In this document: positions 6,949 to 13,859 of the stretch, in pieces
How positions within the stretch are numbered: the stretch's first letter is position 1
How the letters are laid out: every line of letters begins with the position of its first letter
DNA from: JALYNX01 sp035292605
GTDB lineage: Bacteria; Actinomycetota; Acidimicrobiia; Spongiisociales; ZC4RG35
Length of the DNA: 15,467 nucleotides
NCBI GenBank assembly: GCA_035292605.1
Contig: DATDPT010000014.1
Span: forward strand, 1-15,467
Reading direction: 5' to 3'
Position numbers and translations under genes: made by a program
Notes under the pieces: model-generated
What the model was told of the DNA's origin: nothing
Seen by the model: only the letters and a program-made list of their open reading frames with translations
Databases searched by the model: none

Positions 6949-6954
6949 AGGTTA
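6949..6954 (-). promoter_or_regulatory. Putative -10 box (TAACCT) of ychF
   Basis: TAACCT on the minus strand fits TANNNT and ends nine bases before the ychF ATG, implying a leader of only a few bases or none. No Shine-Dalgarno sequence lies in between. Confidence 0.4.
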
Positions 6955-6977
6955 GGAAGGGTGACCCTGCAACTGGC

Positions 6978-6983
6978 TAGCGT
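6978..6983 (+). promoter_or_regulatory. Putative -10 box (TAGCGT) of gpsA, leaderless arrangement
   Basis: TAGCGT fits TANNNT and is followed by six bases and then the GTG start of gpsA, so transcription would begin on the start codon. The nearest Shine-Dalgarno-like AGGAAGGG is about 25 bases upstream, too far to serve this start. Confidence 0.4.
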
Positions 6984-6989
6984 GCCGAT

Positions 6990-7988
6990 GTGGACAGGAT
7001 CGCAGTTGTCGGCGCCGGGTCCTGGGGGACCACGGTGGCAGCCCTCGCTGCGCGCTCGACTCCGACACTGCTCTGGGCACGTGAACCGGGCCTGGCTGAG
7101 GAGATGAACCAGACCCGGGAGAATCGCCAGTATCTCCCCGGCCTCATCCTCCCTGAGGGCCTCACCACGACCGCAGACCTCGGCGCCGTCGTCGAGGGGT
7201 CATCGGCGGTGGTGATGGCAGTTCCCTCGCACGGCTTCAGGGAGATCTACTCCAGGGTCGCCCGGCACCTGGGTGAGGAAGTCCCCGTCCTCTCCCTGAC
7301 CAAGGGGATAGAACAAGACACCCTGGCAACGATGACCCAGATTGTGGCGGAGACCTCACCCCACAAGGACAGGTCTCTGGTCGGGGTGATGACCGGGCCC
7401 AATCTCGCGACCGAAGTCGCCGCAGGCCAACCGACGGCAACCGTGATCGCCATGGCCGACCAGGTCACGGCCCGCCGCCTCCAGGATGTCTTCATGGGGC
7501 CGACCTTCCGGGTCTACACCCACGACGACGTGGTCGGGTGCGAGCTCGGTGGCGCTCTCAAGAACGTGATGGCGATCGCAGCCGGGATGTCCGATGGTCT
7601 CGGGTTTGGTGACAACACCCGCGCGACGTTGATCACCCGTGCCCTGGCGGAGTTGACCCGGCTCGGAGTTGCACTCGGTGGCAGACCTTCCACCTTCGCC
7701 GGTTTGGCGGGCATGGGTGACCTGATCGCGACTTGCATCTCGACCGCCAGTCGCAACCATCAGGTCGGAGTCGGCCTGGCCTCGGGCAAGACCCTCACCG
7801 AGGTGGTAGACGAGATGCGAATGGTCGCCGAGGGAGTCAAGACGACCAGGGCGGTCCTGGATCTCGCCAAGCGGAGCCAGATAGAGATGCCGATCGCGGC
7901 CCACGTGGGGCAGGTCCTCTACGACGACCTGGATCCCAAGGAGGCCGTGCTCAGGCTCATGACCCGTGAGGCGAAACAGGAAGACTGA
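6990..7988 (+). CDS. gpsA: NAD(P)-dependent glycerol-3-phosphate dehydrogenase
   Basis: GpsA reduces dihydroxyacetone phosphate to sn-glycerol 3-phosphate, the backbone for bacterial phospholipids. The protein is 332 residues, the family norm. The Rossmann motif GAGSWGTT (8-15) opens the NAD(P) domain; LTKGIE (near 103-108) and TGPNLATEVA (near 134-143) are characteristic; the catalytic Lys191 lies in ELGGALKNVMAIAAG; and the C-terminal helical domain has the conserved NTRATLITRALAE and FAGLAGMGDLIATC stretches. The GTG at 6990 gives the usual N-terminus just before the dinucleotide fold; an ATG two bases earlier is out of frame. The next gene starts two bases after the stop, so they are probably cotranscribed. 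Assignment is very firm. Confidence 0.97.
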   Translation: MDRIAVVGAGSWGTTVAALAARSTPTLLWAREPGLAEEMNQTRENRQYLPGLILPEGLTTTADLGAVVEGSSAVVMAVPSHGFREIYSRVARHLGEEVPVLSLTKGIEQDTLATMTQIVAETSPHKDRSLVGVMTGPNLATEVAAGQPTATVIAMADQVTARRLQDVFMGPTFRVYTHDDVVGCELGGALKNVMAIAAGMSDGLGFGDNTRATLITRALAELTRLGVALGGRPSTFAGLAGMGDLIATCISTASRNHQVGVGLASGKTLTEVVDEMRMVAEGVKTTRAVLDLAKRSQIEMPIAAHVGQVLYDDLDPKEAVLRLMTREAKQED

Positions 7989-7990
7989 CG

Positions 7991-8452
7991 ATGGCGTCCG
8001 ACAAGACCCGGATTCGGCGACTTCCCGAGCTGGCGGTCGAGGATCTCGACCAGATCGAGTCGATCCTCGATGAGGGCTTCATCTGTCATGTGGCGTATCT
8101 CATGGACGACCGCCCCGTGGTCATCCCAACTCTCTACGCGCGTGACGGCGGTCGGGTTCACGAGAGAGCCCTCGATGTCGTCGTCGAGGCGCTGATCCCG
8201 GGCCGTCTCGCCGATATCCGGCGCCCGACCACCAAGGAACTGCGCAAGACCGCCATCATCGCGGTCGGCCTGGAGGAGGTGTCGGCCAAGGCCCACGCCA
8301 GCCCGCCGGAGGACGCCGAATCGGACCTGGGCACCGGAGTGTGGGCCGGCGTCATCCCGCTCGAGTTGGCCGCCGGGGCTCCCCAGCCAGCCCCGGACCT
8401 CGAGCCGGGGGTCGATATCCCGGACTATCTGACCGCCTACCGACGTTCCTAA
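7991..8452 (+). CDS. Pyridoxamine-5'-phosphate-oxidase-like (FMN-binding) protein with apparent internal deletion
   Basis: The ends of this 153-residue protein match the PNPOx-like/NimA-related family: LDEGFICHVAYLMDDRPVVIPTLYARDG (about 26-53) at the front, then VEALIPGR, PTTKELRKTAIIAVGLEEVSAKA and VWAGVIPLELAAG towards the end. Family members as I remember them are about 200-220 residues; between the YARDG strand and the VPGR helix they have some 60 residues that form the middle of the split barrel and contact FMN. Here the two segments are joined directly near residues 53-58 (around 8147-8165), in frame. The ATG is two bases after the gpsA stop, with AGGAAG upstream, so it is translated from the gpsA message. 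It may have lost flavin binding, or the gap may be an assembly error. Gene call firm; function unsure. Confidence 0.72.
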   Translation: MASDKTRIRRLPELAVEDLDQIESILDEGFICHVAYLMDDRPVVIPTLYARDGGRVHERALDVVVEALIPGRLADIRRPTTKELRKTAIIAVGLEEVSAKAHASPPEDAESDLGTGVWAGVIPLELAAGAPQPAPDLEPGVDIPDYLTAYRRS

Positions 8453-8511
8453 GAGCCTGCAACCGCTCCGGCGGAAATGGTGTTCATCCGAGAGATGAGA
8501 AACGAGCACAC

Positions 8512-9444
8512 GTGGCCAACCAGATCCTGACCACCTCCCACGGGACCAATCGTGAGGCTTTCGGAGGCCGGGACTGGGCTCTTTTCGCAAGCATTTCCAC
8601 GATCTGGGGATCGTCGTTCCTGTTCATGGCAATCGGGCTCGATTCCTTCCATCCCGGCCTCGTCACCTGGCTCCGGATCGGGTTTGGAGCCTCATTCATG
8701 GCCCTCCTGCCGCGTGCGCGTCGGGCGGAGATCCCAAAGACAGAGAGAAAGAAGATCGTGGTTCTCGGGCTGATCTGGCTGGCCATACCCTTTGTGATCT
8801 TCCCCATCGCTCAACAATGGATCGACTCCTCCGTGACCGGGATGCTCAACGGTGCCACACCGATCTTCACTGCGGTGGTGGCCTCGGTTCTGCTCTGGCA
8901 ACTACCCGGGCGTCTTCAGATCATCGGGCTGTTTGTCGGTCTCGCCGGGATCCTGTCAATCGCCCTCCCTTCGGCGGGGGAAAGCACGAACGCGGCGATC
9001 GGTGTGGTGCTGGTGATGCTGGCCACTGTTTGTTATGCCTTCGCCACCAACATCGTGGCTCCTCTCCAACAAAACTACGGGTCGATCGCGGTGATGGCAC
9101 GGGTGCAATGGGTGGCCCTGGCGATCGTCACCCCATACGGCCTGTATGGGCTGACCCAGTCCGAATTCTCCTGGCCCTCTCTGATTGCGATGTCTGCCGT
9201 CGGGATCCTGGGCACCGGTTTCGCCTTGGTGCTGATGGGATCTTTGGTGGGAAGCGTCGGCCCCACCCGAGCCTCGTTTGTCACTTACGCATACCCGGTG
9301 GTGGCCTTGGTGCTCGGTGTGGTGTTCCGTGATGAGATTGTCTCTCCGATAGCTATCGCCGGCATAGCCCTGGTGATCGCCGGTGCACTGATCGCCTCGC
9401 GTAGCGAGGTCTCGCTCAAGCCGCTGCCAGCCGAAGCGCCCTGA
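8512..9444 (+). CDS. EamA/DMT-superfamily transporter (RhaT/YdcZ-like permease)
   Basis: The 310-residue protein has about ten hydrophobic helices arranged as two EamA repeats (roughly residues 20-145 and 160-300). Family-typical stretches include STIWGSSFLFMAIGL in the first helix, GMLNGATPIFTAVVASVLL before the repeat end, and SFVTYAYPVVALVLGVVF near the end. DMT permeases export or import small metabolites such as amino acids or nucleosides; the substrate cannot be read from the sequence. The frame is open further upstream into the preceding gene, but GTG at 8512 is the only plausible start between that gene's stop and the first helix. It gives a short polar N-terminus; the ribosome binding site is poor. 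The 3' end overlaps the convergent nurA gene by 29 bases. Family assignment is firm. Confidence 0.9.
   Translation: MANQILTTSHGTNREAFGGRDWALFASISTIWGSSFLFMAIGLDSFHPGLVTWLRIGFGASFMALLPRARRAEIPKTERKKIVVLGLIWLAIPFVIFPIAQQWIDSSVTGMLNGATPIFTAVVASVLLWQLPGRLQIIGLFVGLAGILSIALPSAGESTNAAIGVVLVMLATVCYAFATNIVAPLQQNYGSIAVMARVQWVALAIVTPYGLYGLTQSEFSWPSLIAMSAVGILGTGFALVLMGSLVGSVGPTRASFVTYAYPVVALVLGVVFRDEIVSPIAIAGIALVIAGALIASRSEVSLKPLPAEAP
9395..9416. terminator. Overlapping stem-loops at the eamA/nurA convergent junction
   Basis: CCTCGC-GTA-GCGAGG (9395-9409) is a perfect six-pair hairpin and overlaps a second pairing, AGCGAG-GT-CTCGCT (9403-9416). They lie in the last codons of the transporter gene and just past the nurA stop on the other strand. 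No U-run follows on either strand, so a role as a two-way terminator is only a possibility. Confidence 0.35.
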
Positions 9445-10318
9445 TCACCAGGTCGCGGTCCCCGAGCCGTCTCCGCAGCTCCCGTTCCAGGCCCCCGATT
9501 GGATAGAGGTTCTGGGGAGCCCTCGGATCCTTGTGCCTGGCGGAGGCATACCTGGGAAGGGAGGCCGAGACCAGATGAGCAAGGCGGGCGGCGTCAGCCA
9601 CATTCATGTCCGCCTTGACCTCACAGCGAACCAGGCCCCCGGCGGGGCCGGAGCCGTTGGCGAGACGCAGATACCACGAGAACCGGGACCAGGAAGTCGT
9701 GGTGAGGAACAACGGGGTGCGGTGGCCCACCGGGAGCGTCCCCAGCGTGGCGCGAAGGTCGTCTGGGAGATACTGCACATGCTGGGTCTTGACGTAGCCG
9801 ACAGCTCCTTCGAGATGACGACGATGTGAGAGCGGGCCGTCGACCACTACCAGAGCTGCGTCTGCGTGATCTCCCGCCACTTCCCCCTCGAGGTCGCCCA
9901 TCCGCTCCTGGATCCCCAACCAGAGCTCCTCGGGAGTGGACCCCTTGGTGCTCATCACCTCATAACGGCCCACCTTGGTGTCGATCGATTCGGCAGGGCC
10001 GGAGGTGAAGATCCCCCTGCGCACACTGGACGCAACCACCTTGGCGCCACCGTTGCAGCGAACGGCGCCGGCAGCGAAGGTGGCCGCCAGACCAAACCCG
10101 GGGAACAAACCCTCCCTCTCGATCCACAGGTTGGCGTCGACCCGCCGCACCCCGTCCACGAACAGGATGTCCTCGGCGGGAGCGCATTCCGGAAGCAGCG
10201 GGCGCCATTGCTCAGGGCTCAGTTCGACCGAGGGGTCGACCTTGTCGGTGGAGTCGGCCAGGTCGGCATCCGATGGGGCCCCGTAATCCGGGTCCCAGGC
10301 CTCGACCGTGAACCTCAC
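9416..10318 (-). CDS. nurA: NurA-family 5'-3' nuclease, partner of HerA
   Basis: NurA nucleases work as dimers on the HerA hexamer to resect DNA ends. This 300-residue protein shows family landmarks: an Asp in LFVDGVRRVD (52-61) taking the place of the first metal-binding D-G-S motif, a second acidic motif VVVDGPLSHRR (157-167), GYVKTQHVQYL (174-184) with the conserved Lys after it, and a C-terminal block RYASARHKDPRAPQN followed by PIGGLERELRRRLGD (256-287). The pattern is divergent from archaeal NurA, but placement as last gene of a herA-sbcD-sbcC run strongly supports the call. The GTG start at 10318 overlaps the sbcC stop in GTGA, so translation is coupled. Without a profile search I rate the family as likely rather than certain. 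Confidence 0.8.
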   Translation of the reverse strand: MRFTVEAWDPDYGAPSDADLADSTDKVDPSVELSPEQWRPLLPECAPAEDILFVDGVRRVDANLWIEREGLFPGFGLAATFAAGAVRCNGGAKVVASSVRRGIFTSGPAESIDTKVGRYEVMSTKGSTPEELWLGIQERMGDLEGEVAGDHADAALVVVDGPLSHRRHLEGAVGYVKTQHVQYLPDDLRATLGTLPVGHRTPLFLTTTSWSRFSWYLRLANGSGPAGGLVRCEVKADMNVADAARLAHLVSASLPRYASARHKDPRAPQNLYPIGGLERELRRRLGDRDLVIRALRLAAA

Positions 10319-12672
10319 GAGACCACCTCGACCACGGAACCGGTGGGCTCACGCCGGACCTCGAGCCGGACTGTCGCCCGGGCCGCGAGCTCCTTGACGT
10401 GGGTGACGATGCCGACCATCAGGCCCCGGCCGGTCAACTCCTCGAGCACCGACGCCACGGTGTCCAGGGACTCCTCGTCGAGGGTGCCGAATCCCTCGTC
10501 GAGGAAGATCGCATCCAAGCCCGAGCTCGACCCGGCGGACAGCGTCTCCGCCAGGGAAAGGGCAAGGGCCAGGGCCACCAGGAAGGTCTCCCCCCCGGAG
10601 AGCGTGGCAACCGATCGGGTCTCGTCTGCGTTGCGATGGTCGATGATGGCGAACCCCCCGTCGTCCTCGGCGTAGAGCGAGAAACCCCCACCCGAGAGTT
10701 GGGCCAGGAGCTCGTTTGCCCCCGAAACCAGGTCGGCGACCGCCCCCGCCATCAACCAGCGCTCAAAGCCATCGGCACGAAGATGGCCGGCCAGCGAATG
10801 TGCGATGGCGGCGCTCGTCTCCGCCTCCTCGAGGACCACCGTCACCTCGCCGGCCAGGCCGATGGTCCGCTCCATCTCCTTGACCGTTTGCTTTGCCTGT
10901 TCCTGCTCCCTCGCCACTTGGACCGCAAATGGGGCAACTGCCTCGATCGCGATGCTCTCCAGCTCGGCTACAAGACGTTCCCTGGCGGACGCAGCTGCGG
11001 TCGCCGCGACCCGGGCCGCGGTCCCTGCCTTCTCGATCCGGGACCTGGTGTCGAGACGCGTGGAATCGACCCAACCCATCAGCTCCTTCCATCGAACCAG
11101 GTTGTCGTCACTTTCGGGCAAAGGCGGTTGGAGATCGGCCACCCTCTCCCGGGCCGCCATCAAATCGCGGCCCACGGATCGAAACGCCTCGGCCGCCGTC
11201 TCCAACTCGCGACGGGTCGTGGCGAGAAGCCCGTCGACGACTTCGATCTCATGCTGTCTTTCGACGAGCAGGGACTTCGCTGCTGCAACGGCCATCATCT
11301 GGTCTTGCAGGGTCTCGACCGGTGGGGCGGGCGCGAGGTCACCGAGGAGCGAAACGCGTTGGGTCTCCAACTCGTTGCGGGTGGCCTCGACCTTGGCGCC
11401 CTCGGAGCGAACCGTCTCGAGGGCGGCGCGGGCGGCGCTCACCTTCGCCGCTCCCTCTCGCTCTGCCTCCTCGACCCTGATCAGGTCGGGATCGCGGTTG
11501 TCCTCCGGAAGGCTGGCCACCGTGAGGTCACAAACCGGGCAGGGCTCCCCCACCACCAGCGTCGCACGCAGGGCATGGGCAGCGTGGGTGACCCGGGCCG
11601 ACTCCAGTTCTGACGTCAATTGCCCGTGAACATCGGTGATGGCCTCCAGAGCCCCGATCGCATCGGCGATTCGGGATTCCACCGCGGGCAGGTCGAGGTC
11701 TGCCAGCCGGGCATCGATCTCGGTGAGCCGCAAGTAGGTCCGGGCATGAGACTCGAGCGATTCGGTCGATGGGAGACCCAGCAAAGCCACGTTGGCCGCG
11801 TCCATCTCGGCTTTGACCTGATCCCGGCGCTTCTCGATCTCCTCGAAGCCATCACGAGCCCGGTTGATCGCCTCGTCGAGCATCTCGAGATTGTCCGGCG
11901 GTCTGATCGACTCGAGACGCTCCAGGTCGTCCTCCAGCCTGGAGACCGACTCGTCGGCAGCCTTGGCGGCCTCCTCCAGCCCGGCCACCCTCGCCTCGAG
12001 ATCGCCGATCCTGTCGGCCATGTGGTCGAGCTGGCCCAACCGATCGCGGGCCACGGTCAAGGCCTGCTCGTCCGGGATCTCGAGGGCATCCCTTCTCCCG
12101 CGAGCCTGGGCCGCCCGTTCCTCCGCCGCCGCCTCTCTGGTGCGCGCCAACCCCCGAATCTCGGCGTAGATGTCGAGATCCAGCAGCTTGCGGAGCAGCG
12201 CCTGGCGATCGGACTTGGTAGCGGTGAGGAACCGGGCGAACTCGCCCTGGGGCAGCACCACGGTCTTGGTGAAGTCCTCGTAGCGCAGCCCGAGGACGTC
12301 CTCGACTGCTTTGGTCACGTCCTCGGCGCGATGGGCCAGGACATCCGGACCCCGTTCGAGACGGGCCTCGTTGGTATTGGCGCCGGTCTTGGTGCGCAAA
12401 ACCTGCCTGGTCACCGTGTACACCTGGTCACCGACCGCGAAGTCGACCGAGACCCGAGCCCGGTCGGCTCCGGCGGAGATGACCGGGGCCACCTCCCGAC
12501 CCCCGAGCCGGGGGACCCGCCCGTAGAGGGCGAAGATCATGGCATCGATCAAACTCGACTTGCCCGAGCCTGTCGGCCCGCTGAGCGAGAAGAAGTCGAC
12601 CTCCGCGAAGCTCACGCTGCTTCGCTCCCGATAGGCCGAGAACCCCTCCAGGGTGATGCTCAGCGGTCTCAT
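10315..12672 (-). CDS. sbcC: SbcC/Rad50-type ABC ATPase of the Mre11-Rad50 nuclease complex
   Basis: This is the ATPase and DNA-tethering subunit of the SbcCD (Mre11-Rad50) complex that processes DNA ends, hairpins and protein-blocked ends. In order: Walker A GPTGSGKSS (32-40), Q-loop LPQGEFARFL (140-149), a first coiled-coil arm (about 170-370), the zinc hook CPVC (378-381), a returning arm (about 385-620), ABC signature LSGGE (691-695), Walker B AIFLDEG (721-727), D-loop GTLDEES, and switch His758 in VTHVKE. At 785 residues it is shorter than E. coli SbcC (about 1,050), because the arms are short. The start ATG at 12672 overlaps the sbcD stop as ATGA; the end overlaps nurA. Assignment is very firm. 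Confidence 0.97.
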   Translation of the reverse strand: MRPLSITLEGFSAYRERSSVSFAEVDFFSLSGPTGSGKSSLIDAMIFALYGRVPRLGGREVAPVISAGADRARVSVDFAVGDQVYTVTRQVLRTKTGANTNEARLERGPDVLAHRAEDVTKAVEDVLGLRYEDFTKTVVLPQGEFARFLTATKSDRQALLRKLLDLDIYAEIRGLARTREAAAEERAAQARGRRDALEIPDEQALTVARDRLGQLDHMADRIGDLEARVAGLEEAAKAADESVSRLEDDLERLESIRPPDNLEMLDEAINRARDGFEEIEKRRDQVKAEMDAANVALLGLPSTESLESHARTYLRLTEIDARLADLDLPAVESRIADAIGALEAITDVHGQLTSELESARVTHAAHALRATLVVGEPCPVCDLTVASLPEDNRDPDLIRVEEAEREGAAKVSAARAALETVRSEGAKVEATRNELETQRVSLLGDLAPAPPVETLQDQMMAVAAAKSLLVERQHEIEVVDGLLATTRRELETAAEAFRSVGRDLMAARERVADLQPPLPESDDNLVRWKELMGWVDSTRLDTRSRIEKAGTAARVAATAAASARERLVAELESIAIEAVAPFAVQVAREQEQAKQTVKEMERTIGLAGEVTVVLEEAETSAAIAHSLAGHLRADGFERWLMAGAVADLVSGANELLAQLSGGGFSLYAEDDGGFAIIDHRNADETRSVATLSGGETFLVALALALSLAETLSAGSSSGLDAIFLDEGFGTLDEESLDTVASVLEELTGRGLMVGIVTHVKELAARATVRLEVRREPTGSVVEVVS

Positions 12673-13802
12673 GTGGCGGCCTCGTCAAATAACTCGGCGA
12701 AGAGGGCCTCGACCCGGTCGTCGCCGACGTTGTTGTCTTCGAGGTACCTGTGGAAAGCGTCGATCGGCGAGAAGGCGCGGCGGGTCTCGACGGTGCGAGC
12801 TCGCGTGGGAATCGGTTTGAGGAGGTTGACCCTGACCGCCCCGGGGATTGCCGTGCGCACCGTCTCTGCCAGCCCGACCCTGGCTTTCTCGTTGAGCTCG
12901 ACCTTGACGTAGGCGTCCCCGACCTCATCGGCTCGAGCCACGACCTGATCAAGGGTGCCTCTGAGGGTGACCAGACGCCGACCGGAGGTGAGCGGGACCG
13001 TGGTCACCTTGGACGGAAGCCCGGGAGCCGCCTCGATCAACAGCGCCCCCTTGCGATCGTCGACCTCACCGAAGTCGAGCTGCAGAGGTGATCCCGAGTA
13101 CCAGACCGACCCGCCGTGTGGCAACTTCTGCTGACGGTGGAGATGCCCCAGTGCCACATGGGAGAGATGACCGGGAAACACCGAGGTAGGCACCGCGTAA
13201 CCGAAGATGTGGGCCTGCCTCTCTCCCCCGCCCTCCTGGGCGCCATGCACCGTGAGGTGGCCGGCGAGGAGGTTGACCGTCTCAGTCGTCATCCCGTCGG
13301 TGAGAGCGCCGATCAGCCTCTTGATCCGCTCCTCGTAAGCACCGGCGTGTTGATCGGGATCAGAGCCCATTATCTGCTCGGCGCGGACCACGCCACGTTG
13401 GGAGACGAAGGGAAGCATGGCGATCTTGATCCCCAGGTCTTCGTAGTAGGCCACCCCGCCCCGACCTGGTGGAGACGGTTCGGAGCAGGCGATGATCCGG
13501 CCCATCTCCAGCAACGGGGACACCGCTGCCAACCGGGCCGGGTTGTCGTGGTTGCCGGCGATGACCACCACCGGCGCCACCTCCGCCAGGTCGAGAAGGC
13601 CTCTCCAGACGATGTGCTCTGCCGCGGGCGTCGGTGCGGACGTATCGAACACATCGCCGGCCACGACTGCGAGTTGGACCTCGGCACTGGCCGCGATCGC
13701 CACCAACTCGGCCAGAACCGACCGGTGCTCCTCGGATCGGTCCCGACCTTCGATTCGTCGCCCCACATGCCAATCGGAGGTATGGAGGATCTTCACTGTC
13801 AC
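12669..13802 (-). CDS. sbcD: SbcD/Mre11-type metallophosphoesterase nuclease
   Basis: SbcD is the two-metal nuclease subunit of SbcCD, with Mn-dependent exonuclease and endonuclease activity. The 377-residue protein has all phosphoesterase motifs: DWHVG (10-14), GDVFD (49-53), GNHD (83-86), GHLTVHG (181-187), GHLH (219-222), followed by SGSPLQLDFGE (236-246). The C-terminal part (about 270-377) fits the capping and SbcC-binding region. The start is GTG at 13802, with a second in-frame GTG two codons later as an alternative. No Shine-Dalgarno sequence is seen; a TACGAT box seven bases upstream suggests an additional leaderless promoter. It follows herA by 57 bp and overlaps sbcC by four bases. 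Assignment is very firm. Confidence 0.97.
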   Translation of the reverse strand: MTVKILHTSDWHVGRRIEGRDRSEEHRSVLAELVAIAASAEVQLAVVAGDVFDTSAPTPAAEHIVWRGLLDLAEVAPVVVIAGNHDNPARLAAVSPLLEMGRIIACSEPSPPGRGGVAYYEDLGIKIAMLPFVSQRGVVRAEQIMGSDPDQHAGAYEERIKRLIGALTDGMTTETVNLLAGHLTVHGAQEGGGERQAHIFGYAVPTSVFPGHLSHVALGHLHRQQKLPHGGSVWYSGSPLQLDFGEVDDRKGALLIEAAPGLPSKVTTVPLTSGRRLVTLRGTLDQVVARADEVGDAYVKVELNEKARVGLAETVRTAIPGAVRVNLLKPIPTRARTVETRRAFSPIDAFHRYLEDNNVGDDRVEALFAELFDEAAT

Positions 13803-13809
13803 GGGGTCG

Positions 13810-13815
13810 ATCGTA
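13810..13815 (-). promoter_or_regulatory. Putative internal -10 box (TACGAT) upstream of sbcD
   Basis: TACGAT on the minus strand ends seven bases before the GTG of sbcD, in the 57-bp gap after herA. This is the spacing expected for leaderless transcription. No -35 match is seen at 17 bases. It would let sbcD-sbcC-nurA be expressed apart from herA. Confidence 0.35.
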
Positions 13816-13859
13816 AAGAGCGGGTGGGACAGATTCGGGGATCGGACCGGACGGTGACG

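Noticed and set aside
6022..7107. A 361-residue plus-strand open frame opposite ychF running into gpsA
   Set aside because: Both ychF and gpsA are unambiguous full-length genes; this frame is an antisense shadow.
8341..8511. Extended N-terminus of the transporter starting inside the preceding gene
   Set aside because: The extra 57 residues are basic, low-complexity and overlap the conserved end of the PNPOx-like gene; they are not typical of EamA proteins.
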